Origin: Atrichornis clamosus
Lineage: Eukaryota > Chordata > Aves > Passeriformes > Menuridae
Reading direction: 5' to 3'
DNA: 64,000 nucleotides
NCBI GenBank assembly: GCA_013400975.1
Contig: WBMZ01003057.1
Location: 62,001 to 126,000, forward strand
The notes under the pieces were generated by a model. That model saw only the letters and a list, made by a program, of their open reading frames with translations. It had not been told where the DNA came from and made no database searches. How positions within the stretch are numbered: the first letter of the stretch is position 1; the number at the start of each line of letters is the position of its first letter. This document shows positions 49,454-60,783 of the stretch, piece by piece. A program made the translations under genes and the position numbers.

Positions 49454-51245
49454 AGAAACAGATGCAGCTGACCAGATTTACCTCCATTCACAGTCTACTG
49501 AGGTTCCCTACCTATACCCGCCACGTGGCCAAAGAGGCAAACAGTGCCCTTTTTGGATCAGATAGGGCAACCAGTCGTGGACCATATCAAACCGAGTTAG
49601 GTAGATCACAGTTTATGAATATCTCCACAGAGCATTTGCTCTAGCAGGGCTACACCAGCATAGCTAAAATGTTGACTTGCGAAAATGCAGGCAGGGATGA
49701 GCACTCAGAAAACATGTATGTCATAGAGTTAGTGACAAAATAGATCAATATATACTTGGCCAGATTTCTTTCTAGGCTTCTATGGAGCTGCCTGTTCTCA
49801 GAAGTGTTCAGGAACTACGTTGGGCAGTTGTAGAGCAAGACAGCAAAAAGCCTTTAAAGGGCTTTAGCTTTACGCTATGCACAGATACGGGACTGCTTGA
49901 GTTCCCACATGCATTGCTAGCGTCTACTAGATGGTAAAACTATGAAATTATAAGAAATAACCAAAGCATCTCAAAACCACCCCAAAACTGAAGAAACCAT
50001 TTGATGATGCATTTTTAAAAACACTTACTTACAACACAGTCCTGGAAGCGATTTTCAAGCAAGCCAATTGCTGCTCTAGACAGTTTACTGGATGGTGTGG
50101 CTCAGTTCTTTCATACAGGCAGCACCTACAGTTATATCTAGAAAAAGAAATATAACCAAAATTCTTTATGAGCAGACACACAAATAAAGTCATAGTTGTC
50201 TTAAAAACTATAACCAGGTTAAAACTAGCTTTGGTAGGTCTCGATAAAGTTCTCGTACCAAGCTTCACATGTGCTGCCTGCTCACGGGAACAAGCCCAAG
50301 GTGCAGCCCAAAGTCAACCTGTGGTGTGTAAGCCAAGAGTGACTGTGCCTGAGAAAAAAGCCCCGCACCAAGCACATCAAGCAGCAAACAAACACGTGCA
50401 GCTGTTTTTCTCATCTAGTTCTACTGAAAACGTCTGCAGGAAATGCAAGATGAATTAGTGCCAACAAAATGTAGGTGATTTCAGTAAGGCCAGGAATTCC
50501 AGGCACCAACTTCTATTTTCTCTCTCTTGAGTGGGTGTTCACTTGTAAATTGTAGACGTGTTAGCAATTCAACGACTGAGCAAATTAACATTCAACTTAA
50601 CAGTCATTGTTAGGTTGGGAGGTTATTACTGCTTGTTCTGCTAAAGTGACAGGTTAAAATAGGTTTGTATCTGAAAAGTTGTTTTCTACAATACATATTC
50701 CCCATCTTTTCATACCAAATAATTTTTTTCCATCATGTCAACTCCTATTGTACGAACCATCACTGTCAGCTCTACCACAGCAGCTGGACAGGCAAGGAGA
50801 AACAGCAAGGGGACAGGTGAGGAGGAGAGAGCACTCAGCCCCCATCATTTCTCTTTTGGCTGCCGTATTATTTTTTTTTCTCCCAGGCATTTTATGAGGT
50901 TGATTCGAGACTTCTCAGCAAAGGAGCCTACTTGCATTTGCAGGACACCTGCTTTTAAAGCAAGCAAGCAAAGGCAAAACCCAAGAGCAAAGAGAAGGCT
51001 CTACTTCATAGAGCCATGAGCCTAAGAAAGCTGCCTGCTGTCAGGCACTGCTTGGTGCACAGAATGGAGAGTTGTGATTTCCCAGCTTTGCAGGTGATTA
51101 TTATTAATGGAAAAAACAGGTTTTCAAGGTTGAGCTGACTGGTGTGAAGGAGAAGAAACATACCACCACATGTTGAATTTTTGCAGACTCAGATCCATTT
51201 TGTACTAGTAAACGAGCTTGCATCCTTCCCTCCTCCGTGGTTTTT
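49454..51245. other. noncoding stretch, nothing recognised
   Basis: No gene or dispersed repeat recognised. The patch 50540-50660, with agcaattcaacgactgagc and repeated ttaac/gttag words, is clean and may be a small conserved block. A T-run leads into the duplicated segment. Confidence 0.45.
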
Positions 51246-51409
51246 TTTTTTTTTAATTTTTTATTTTAGGGTAGCTCACAAGCTGCTGACAACTCACACT
51301 GTACTAGGAGCTGTTCACACTGCANCTGGGTTTTTTTTTAATTTTTTATTTTAGGGTAGCTCACAAGCTGCTGACAACTCACACTGTACTAGGAGCTGTT
51401 CACACTGCA
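51246..51409. repeat. perfect 79-bp direct duplication flanking an N, probable assembly join
   Basis: Bases 51246-51324 and 51331-51409 are identical for 79 bases, from a T9 run through attttagggtagctcacaag to gttcacactgca. Between them sit an N at 51325 and the five bases ctggg. The single ambiguous base and the perfect identity point to two overlapping contig ends joined without collapsing the overlap, at a homopolymer that is hard to sequence. A genuine very recent tandem duplication is the alternative. Confidence 0.85.
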
Positions 51410-54079
51410 CAAAGTGTTTACCACTCACAACTGATGCTAAAAATTAATTTACAGTACCGCTACAGCAAGCTTTGACAAATTGTCATGTGTTGACACAGTC
51501 ATAAGTTGTTGGTTAAAAAAAGTAACACTTCCCTCTTCTGCCACTTCATGTTTGAGACCAGGGATGGGCACATTATGCAAAGTTTGAGGGTTTGTAAGCT
51601 TCACAAATGTTTGGGCTTCACAAAACAAGCTTGGTTGTGAAAGTTTTTTCCCTTACAGTTAGGCATGTGTTTATTGCCAAAAAGACTCTAGTAAGAAAAA
51701 AAAATCCTTTCCCATCTACCAAGATCTGTGTGTTGTGCAAAACTAGAAGAAAAGGCTGTAAAATAAATAACCTTTCACGATACTCGTTCTAGATAAGATC
51801 AGAGCAGTGACAAATAGCCTGTATCAACTCCTCAGAGCTGCAGACACCACCCTCCTGCTGCAGAAAGGAAGGAAAAAAAATATAGCTATAAGTAAGAGTT
51901 TTAATTGTTCTCAGCTGTCACACAATGTTATCTTAAGCGAACGCATTCATTTCTCAATTCTCTATATGGAAAAAAACCCCCCAACCCAGCAGTGGCATTC
52001 ATCAGACAAGGTCCAAATTGATTTCTGTGTACTCAAGATACTAAGTGTTAGTCAGTACTCATGCCCACCAGCGGCAGCTCTTAAATTCTAACTCCTTCCC
52101 TTCTTCCTAAGGGCAGGATAAATGATCTGTCTAGTTTACACTCTGGAATCAGTAATGGACACAAAGGAGTTGCCAGCTGACATGAGCGCTGTTTAAGTGG
52201 TGATGCAAACTTGCCTAAATCCAGGTAAAGAAACAAAGCCAAGCAAAATGAGCACTCACAGCACCTGCCAAATGGGCTTCATGAGGAGCACTTCAAAGCC
52301 ACTGCTTTACACTGAGCACCAGTGACCTGGTACTCCAGTACCTCTCCCTAAGATCATCAAATCTCAGAGCACAGACTGGACAAAAAAGCAGAGTAAATTC
52401 ATTCAGGAAATTAGCTTGGCAATACGAGGAATTAATGTTATCTTTTTTTTTCCCCTTAACACTTGTACAAAGTAGAGATGCTTTAAAAGGCTCTAAAGTC
52501 CTGAAGAGAGGCAATGTTTTATCTTTGCAGAACCAATCCACCTGCCCCATGCTTCAATCAGTGCAAGAACGACCCATCTAATTTCTCCACAAAATTCACA
52601 ACATGTTACATCAACTAAAAAGAGCTTCTGCAAAACATTAAGGAGGGATGAAATTTCATACAGACTCTTCACTTGTTCACACCTCACACACCGTATAGAA
52701 TTTCTTCATCATCTGAGATGCTGCTCTGACAAATGACATACTCTCAGACAGATCTAAGGAAAGCAAAGGACATTTATATCGTTATGGTCAGGATGGCCAT
52801 TACCTTGTGCTGCTGACTGAAATTAAATCATCCATACTTAATTAGTGTAGATTGTTGTAGATTCAGAAAAGCACTGAAGTGGTAACTCTTACCTTTCTCC
52901 CCCAAAATAACAAAAACTTTTAAGTATTTTCAGTGCATCACACAAAATGTATTATTTCAACTAGATTCAGTCCAAGAGTCAACAAGGTTGAAATTAAGAT
53001 GATTCAACTATTAAGTCAAGAACTTCAGCTGTCAAATTATCTAGAAGGTAGCAGTAATTCTCCTTCACCTTGGAAGAAAACTAATAAAAAATCTTAAGTT
53101 TTACTGTAAGTTATCTCAACTGCCAAAATATGATCTCTCCTGTGCATTTTTACTTTGCTGTATAGAACGGAACATAAGGCACTTAAACTCCCTGAGTTCT
53201 GACTCTGGGACAGAAAAAGCCCAAGATATCCCCACTAATCCAGTTAAGAATACTATGAGGAAAAAAGAGGGACCTGGGGTTTTCTGAAGGTTTTTGTTTG
53301 TTTGTTTATTTGGGGGATTTTATTTTTTGAGACAAAGCATCTATCTACTTGTGACAAGTTTTATCCTGAGGGATCCAACTTGTAAGGGTGAAGAAACCGC
53401 CCACAAGCAGAAGGGCCATTCCTGCCAAGTCCCTCGCATGAATTTGAGCTTGCTCTCCTCAATGCAGGGCAAGCAAATGAAAGCTCAGCACCAGCAAAAT
53501 GCAGACCCAGGATCTCCTGTGGCCTCCCTGCATCACACCTCTGTCAAGCTGTCCTGCTCCTTGATGATGTGTACACACAACTGAAGGGGTAAATTAATTT
53601 ATTGAATTGTGACTGTGAAATGAACTGCCCTGGATAGAAATTGAAAAGGAGGATTGCAGCTTTTTTATTCCATGGGAACTGCTCTTCCAACCAGCGAGAC
53701 AGGACGCCAGATCAAAGACTTCAGTTTAAAGAATTCCTTAAATTTTGGGGGTTTGAGAGGGAAGGACTTCTCCTCTCCCAAGGCAAGTGGCACCAGTGAC
53801 TACCTACACCATGGGCAATCTTCCTGTCTCTGCTCTATGCCCGTCTTCATGTCGCTGCAAAGGTCACCTCTGCTACCTAGAGCTCTGCCACACACGAGCA
53901 ACAGGGAAGCAGCTTAACTGGCCAGCCCGGAAGGACCTCCTGTGAGCATTTCGAAGTGGGAGGAAACCTCCCGGCTCACCGCTTGCGTGTGTGAGGGGGC
54001 ACTTCAAAAGTGGTTCCAGTTCTTCAACCCTAAGAGATGCTCAAATTGCCTTGCACTGAAAGACTTTCAGTATTGGAAT
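51410..54079. other. noncoding stretch, nothing recognised
   Basis: No gene or dispersed repeat recognised. A tttgtttgtttgttta run lies near 53292-53308. Short open frames are without family resemblance. Confidence 0.5.
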
Positions 54080-54183
54080 ACTGGAGGTATTTAAAAGATT
54101 TAAGATGTGGCACTTAAGGACATGGTGAAGTGTTGGGCTTGGCAGTGCTGGGTTAATGGTTGGACTCGATGATCTTTGGTGTA
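54080..54183 (+). mobile_element. CR1 LINE 3' fragment, truncated at both ends
   Basis: Contains tactggaggtatttaaaaga, then aagatgtggcacttaaggac, atggtgaagtgttggg, cttggcagtgctgggttaat and ggttggactcgatgatcttt. This is the same tail group as the element at 47.8 kb. It stops before the ccaacctaaacgattctatg end, so the 3' terminus was lost by a later deletion, unlike the usual 5'-truncated copies. Confidence 0.92.
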
Positions 54184-57100
54184 AAGATGCTGTTTCCCTC
54201 CCGACTCCCCACCTCCAGAGCAGGAGGGAGCAAGGGGAAGCAGTGACTCTGTAGGCATGAAATAGTGGGAAAAGGCATTAGATCTTTGACTTTTGCCTGT
54301 CTGGAGCACACCTTGCACTTTCAGCCCTTCCAAGCAGAGGAAGCCTGGTGGCCCTGTGGAGAGTGTAATGACTAAGAAGTTGGCAACTGTGTCCCTGTTT
54401 GCTGTTCCATCAGAAAGGAAGTGCAAGGATCTCTCAGGAGGCAGATTGGGAACTGCCTGCCCCACGCACACAAGTGTACTCACACACATGCACATGGACA
54501 TTCCTCTCCTTTGCCTTTTTTTTTTTAACTGTATAAACTAGTATATTTTTCACTACTTTCTTAGCATGACATCCATTGCATGGTATGTAACAATCAATGC
54601 CAACATTGTCTATAGCATTAGCACAGAAACATGTAATTCATTGAAACAGGACTTTTTCCCCAGCTTCTCACAGCCAGTTTTGTTAAATAAATCCATCTGA
54701 CTTCTTGCTTCATTTGGATCTACCCAGATCAAACCTCTACTAAAGCCAGAAGTATTTTGTTTTTAACAAACTCATCCCCATCCTCCCAAAACAAATCTCT
54801 ACTTCTAGCTGAGACGATGTCATCCAACTTTTACTGTAGTGTAATACTTCTAAGCAAATGAACTTTAAAAAATCCAGTTAAATGGCAATGTACAGCTGAA
54901 GGACTCTGGAGGTTTATCTATCCCATGGCAAAAATCTCCCTTTGTTCAGCACCTATATAAATAACCACAGGGTTCTCTGGATGTTTTTGAGCTACTTCAG
55001 GCCAAAAAGGTGAAGAGGCAATGAAGAAAATCATGTCAAGTTTTATGAGATCTTTAGCAAAAAGGTTTAAATTGAGCCATGTTGGTTAATATATCCTGAA
55101 ATCCTCCTCTATCTATTCTACATGGCAGTATCTTGTGTGTGCGACCTGGTTACAAGTCAGGAGAAGGAGACTGCTGAAAACCTCTCTTGATCTTTTGATT
55201 CACAGTGATTTCCATGGGAGAAATCACTGCAGGAAAGGTACCAGTCAAAGTAGCTAATGAGTAGTGTACAATTCACCTTTAATACCTGCTGATAATAACA
55301 ACTTAATGAAAAGATGAACGTATTCCCATGTTTGCTGAGGCAATTATTCTTTATGGGGTGTTCAAGGAGCCACCACCCGATTTATATACACTTTTCTACT
55401 TCCTCCAAAATTACAAACACATCCCAGTTTCGGGAGTCGCTGGGCTGCAGTGAGGACATGGCCAAAGTACTGTCTGTTCAGCAATGTGGATGCCAACACT
55501 GGCAATACAAACATTGAAGAGGCACGTGTGTATAAGCAAAAATTTCATTCAGCACAAAGAAAAGCAAGACTAGGATAGAAGGATCCTAAATTAATCCAGT
55601 TCCTGTCTTCCCACTGACTTCTTTCACCATTGGAAAGACTTTGGTTTGGATTTTAGTCAAGTCTGGTTTACAGTGCCCAACTTCGTCTGTCATAAAAAAA
55701 ACACAGACCCTGCTGGAACGCCTTACTCATTACGCAGCCTTGCAAAAATTACTAGCTACGTTACAAGGCATTTCCCTTTGGGGACCAGAAAGGGTGAAGA
55801 AAGGGGATGGAGAGTGACAGCTTGTGGTTTTTAATGCAGCAGCAAAAAAATAAATAAGCAAGAGGAATACAGGATATAATGTGTTTACATTTGTCAAAAC
55901 AAGTTTCCTGGAGACATAGAGGGTCCACGCTGCTGAGCTGTCACTTCTGCTTGAAACTGCTGCCTCATGCTATCGGGAGGTCAGTCACTGACCTACTTTC
56001 TGATAGGACTGAATTAATTTGCTACTTCTGTACACAAACCTTTTTTTTTTTAAAGGAATACTTAACAAACCCAGAAAAAGCTGCCTTTTATCCAACTTGG
56101 AGCTTTAACCGGTGCCGTGCAAGGCTATTACGTACCCTGGCATGGGGCCCAGTGTGCTTGGGCTGCTTATTCTTTTGGAAAAAGAGTATTTTTAATGAGT
56201 TGACGCTGCAAATAACATCTTTCCTTTTTGAACTCCACTAATACCGGCGATTTAACCCACTGCACACAGTAACAGAGGCCGGCACTCGGATAGGCTGTGC
56301 TTTGTCTAGGCTGCTCCTGAAATAGATGCCTACCACCACGGGATTAGCTCCCCAAATAGACAGATGCATGGCACAATATACTTACAGGATTAAAACATAA
56401 AGTTATTAATAGAAAACAAGATGAGTAGGTGAAACTTATGAACAAAACACCTACCCATCCAATCATTCCCTGCACAGAGCCAGTTGACAATGCTCACCAG
56501 GAGATGAGACGTGCCAGGAGCCCTTAAACTAAAGCATTCTCCTCTGAAAGTGAAGTGGCTGAAGTAGTAGCAGAAGAGGTGCCACCTAGTTGCTCTCTTT
56601 GCTTAATGGCCACCTACATGCACAAAGCTCTGATGTCACTACACAAATCCTTACATTAAAATAAAACCATGGCTGAGGGTTGCACAGATCTTTCCAATTC
56701 CTGGACCACCAATATATAAGAAATCAGCTCTTGAAATCATCCTTAACAATGCCATCCTTTGAAAGCTTCAATGCTTGGGTGGACTTCTCTTCCCAGGTCT
56801 CTTGTGGGCAGCAGCACTGCTGTTTGAAAACAGGACAGAGTGTACTGATCCCTGAAAACAAGGTCATTCCGCTTTAAGGCTCTGGACTAACATTTGGAAG
56901 ACGAGACCTCTTCAGCAGCTTGGTCTCATACACTCACCTCACCCTCCATCTGCTAAGCGAAGACAAGGATCTTCTCCAAGTGCTTGGCTTGCTTAGTACC
57001 AAAACACTGTGGGTGAGACTCACACTTTCCTTTGCATTTCCCCAGGGTCCAATCTAATAATAGAGGAGGTTGTACTGACTACCGTAATACAACACGACTA

Positions 57101-58408
57101 TCAGTATCACAACAGATTTATGATCAATCAAGTTCCTGGACTTGATTAGGCTCGTGTTGCCAAAGATAACTATACCAAACCTAGCGCTTGCAACCGCAAA
57201 TGCATTTTTGTCAACCTTTTTAGCTTGCATCTGTGCATATTTACAAGCCCTGAATCTGAAGTTCAAATAAATCCAGTAATTCACTCAAACCCACCAGGAT
57301 TTGAAAACATTAGGGAAGTGTCAAGATGTCATTGAGCTTGTTCTGCAGAAAAGAGTGCTTTATAGTTTCAGAAAGAAATAGACAAGGGAGCTATTTAACA
57401 AGACGGTGGCATATTGAAACATGGATAGATAAGTAATTAGTAGCTACCTTCTCTAAGTGAAAACTTTTCTGAGTGAAAAATCAGTTTATATGAAAAACTA
57501 CAAGTCAACTGCTGCCATTTTTGGATGGATAAGAACTGTCATGCATGTTAGCATCTCCATTACCATGAAGGGTTTTACTCCTTTAAGCAATTCACAAAGA
57601 CTTTCACATAGAACAGCATGTGGGAAGCAAGAAACTAACAGAAGGAGACACCAAAGAAATGTTGATATTCGCAACTAGAATTCTAATGAAAAATGTTATC
57701 AGGAATACATAAAAACAGGAGAGAACTTCTGCCATGAGAAGCTGAAGCTTTATTCCCTTACGATCAAGAGTAACTACACAGTTGTATAGGTGCTATTGTT
57801 AGTGTACAAAATATTGACCAAATAACCTCTTCATGTTGGTAGCCCAAAACATTTTCGTATTTAAAAGATTCAATATTCTACTAGAAGATTACCTAGTTAA
57901 GAACCCTCTTAACCCTGATGTGCAGGTTTCTTTAGCAAATTTCTATACAGCTTCAGGTGGAACATATGGCACCTTAAAACAAACAAAACAGGAGAGGGGA
58001 AAAATATTCATGCTCCAAGAAATAGGAAGTATAAACCCATTAATTAAGCATTTAATTCTTTTTATCCCTCATGTCTGTCTTCACAGGCTCTCTCGGCAAT
58101 CAACCAATTTTGGGATTCACTGCTGTCATGCCAGTCGTGGCAGTACTTCAGCTAAAAGGCACTGTCAAACATAATGAAGCTTCCCTTCAGCTTGTTCCCA
58201 CACCGGCGCTGCGTACAGTGCACACTCTGCCTGGGGAGAGAAGGCGAGGATAAGGCTTGATCTGCCCTAGTTCCCAAGAACTGCAGACCTGTCCTAGCAA
58301 CAGGACAACTGAATCACACCAGTGGCTGAGACTGTGTGCTAAAGAAACCACCTCACACCCTCCTACCCAACACACAAGTGGCACCCAATGGTGCATTTTT
58401 GTCCAACT
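54184..58408. other. noncoding stretch, nothing recognised
   Basis: No gene or dispersed repeat recognised. Open frames up to 120 codons (55879-56241, plus) show no family resemblance. T-runs occur near 54518 and 56040. Confidence 0.5.
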
Positions 58409-58494
58409 TAGTGGTGGACTTGGCAGTGCTGGATTCACAGCCGGACTCGATGATCTTGAAGGTCTTTTCCAACCTAAACAATTCTATGACTCTT
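58409..58494 (+). mobile_element. CR1 LINE extreme 3' end
   Basis: Contains tggtggacttggcagtgctg, then gattcacagccggactcgat, gatcttgaaggtcttttcca and acctaaacaattctatgac. Same tail group as 47.8 and 54.1 kb. The 13-mer tcttttccaacct occurs inside the element at 58463-58475 and again just beyond its end at 58491-58503, suggesting a small slippage or partial tail duplication. Confidence 0.93.
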
Positions 58495-60057
58495 TTCCAA
58501 CCTGCACATGCCTCAGACTAAAGCATACTATAAAAATGAAAAAATCTCCCAGCACTTCACTGTTACAGCTCAATCTCTTTCTTGAATTAATGGACCTCAT
58601 TCCCTGTCCTTCACCCAGGGATTCTGCACGCAGAGCAAAAGTAAGAAGAACATGGCAGAGAGATTCCCCATTGTGAAGGAGAATATACATCTCTCTAATT
58701 GGTATCTCTTTTTCTAACAGTTTGTTTTCACACTGGTCCTGTGTTCCTGTGGGAGCTGGTGTTGGCAGAGATCAAACAGTAGGTCAGGGCTTATATGGCT
58801 TTGAAATATGTCATGATAGTCACTGACAACAAGCTCTGTGTTTGCATCTGCTGACTCGGATGAAGGAGGCACTACAGATGTCCTGACTGCAAACTGCATT
58901 TAAAATGCACGTTTGGCTGCCTCACCTGAATTATCCCTGCTTTCTGCCCCTAGTAAGCTCTGGCCTGGCAGCTGATGCTCCCAAGCAGCTTGTGGCAGTG
59001 ACCATCTGAAGCCAGTGACCCAGGCTACAGGCTCCTGGGGCAGGGACTGTCACCCTGCTGTCACCCAGCACACAGCACAGCGGAGCCCTGACTCGCTAGG
59101 CCTCTGGGCATCACTGCAGCATAAATGAGGATAACCCAAATGCCAAAGAAGGGCAGATATTCAACAACAGCACGCTTTACAACAAACACCTCATACCCCA
59201 GAGCTTGAAATAGAAATTTCTGTGACAAAAACTTCACAATGTGGAAGTCTGTATTAAAAACCCAGCAAGCTGCACTGTTTGGCATCTTGTTTTCCAACCC
59301 TTATGAGAAGTCTAAACAGCTCAAACACAAATCTGTAATATCGCTCTCTGAGTAACAGCTATTTTAAACTGATTTTGGCAGACACTAAGAGTAGTAAGCA
59401 GTATGCCAGCTGTATGGTTTCTTGCCTCCTTCTCCTGGATCCAGCCAGCCAGCCAGCAGCGGTGAGGGGACACCCGCCTGCTCTGCTAAGGAAGCTCTAG
59501 AGACACCTCCACCGTCCTTCAGCCTGAGTGTGCTGGGTTCCTGCAGTAAGACAAGCTTGCCTTTGCAGCTCCAAGGATAGATGAATATCACCAATACAAA
59601 TCAGAATCTTTAAAGTTTCAAAAGTTCCCTTTCCATAAAACAAGCCTCAGAAAGAAAACAGACCATGAGCTGCAAAACCTTTTTTTACAAGGACTCACTT
59701 GGGATGACCCACATAATTAATTCACTTGCCCACTTCACATTTCCTAAGTTATAGGAACAATCAGTATAAAAGCTTTTACAACTATGCACAGTCATGTAGC
59801 TTTTTTTGCTTTATGCATAAAAGTGCCTAGCGTAGTTTGCCATTTATCAGCAAAATTAGCATCTCCACACAAATACGTGGACTGTGGTATCCATTTACAA
59901 ATACGTGATCTAACATTTGCCGATCCTGGTCACTTCTCTGCTCCTCTCTACCTTTGCCAACAGCCTCCTCTGAAACATCTGAGCGTTTTTCAGCTTTCCG
60001 AACACTAGTCAACTCAGAACTTCGGCTGGTAAATAAACAATCTGCCATTTAGCAGAG
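58495..60057. other. noncoding stretch, nothing recognised
   Basis: No gene or dispersed repeat recognised. A short cagccagccagccagcag run lies near 59442. Ends at the probable LTR. Confidence 0.5.
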
Positions 60058-60308
60058 TGTAGCAGGACATCTCCCCTGCCACAGAAAACTTATCTGTTGC
60101 TTGTTACCTGGTACGATAGCCCGAGGTATCCGCCCGCACAAGGATCTGTTAATGGGTGGAATAACTCATTAACAGACCACCTGGCTCCTGATGCGTTATT
60201 CGGTGCCAGGAACGTAACACTCTCAGCTAACAATACTATCTTGCCTTGAAAGCAAGATTGAAAGGATAAGCTGAAATTTGTGACTGACAGACACCTCACT
60301 TTACAAAC

Positions 60309-60317
60309 TATAAAAAG
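60309..60317 (+). promoter_or_regulatory. TATA box of the probable LTR
   Basis: TATAAAAAG lies about 250 bases into the LTR, where a U3 promoter would be expected. Any transcription start would fall about 30 bases further on, near 60340. Confidence 0.4.
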
Positions 60318-60631
60318 ATTCACTAAACCTTCATAAAGCAGAAGTTTTCTGCGCAACCCCCTGAAAACATGCTACTTCTCCCCAAGAAACTGGGAGGCTG
60401 GTTTTTCGCCGTAATCTTGCCTGAGCATTGAGTGAAAAGGTTCCTGTGTACACCACCATCAATACGTGGGTAAAATACATTAAAATCCTAATCTATACTA
60501 TTTCTTCGCTAGCTGTAATTTAGATACCTTTTCTATCGTGCACTGTTTTATGTAACCTACTGGTAGTCCTTTTGTTTATCCTGCGTAGTAAGTAGTCTGT
60601 TTAAAGTATTTTGTTATTCTTTTGTCTATTC

Positions 60632-60637
60632 AATAAA
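60632..60637 (+). terminator. AATAAA polyadenylation signal of the probable LTR
   Basis: AATAAA is followed within 20 bases by ttcattttgtaatagacc. If the TATA box is used, the R region would be unusually long (about 310 bases), so one of the two signals may not be the functional one. Confidence 0.4.
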
Positions 60638-60783
60638 TTCATTTTGTAATAGACCTAATTGGCTATTCTTAAAGACTTGTGAGTGAGAGCGATTTTGGGG
60701 TGCAGGTCGCCTCAACAGAGCTACTGCCAGAAATCTGAGTGAAGGCAGCGCTTGTCTAAAGCTCTCACTCCCTTCGTAACACA

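Larger units (their letters stand above)
60058..60783 (+). mobile_element. probable solo LTR of an endogenous retrovirus
   Basis: About 725 bases with LTR architecture, clearly different in texture from the flanks. It starts TGTAGCAGG and ends CGTAACA or CGTAACACA (TG...CA). It has a TATAAAAAG box at 60309-60317 and an AATAAA polyadenylation signal at 60632-60637 with T/G-rich sequence after it, and has more CpGs than the flanking DNA. The end region holds the inverted pair gagtgagagc (60681-60690) and gctctcactc (60761-60770). No gag, pol or env sequence or second LTR is next to it, so it would be a solo LTR formed by recombination. I could not find a convincing target-site duplication, so the borders may be off by a few bases. 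The plus orientation rests on the TATA/AATAAA order. It is probably class III (ERVL-like), but the family is unproven. Confidence 0.6.
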
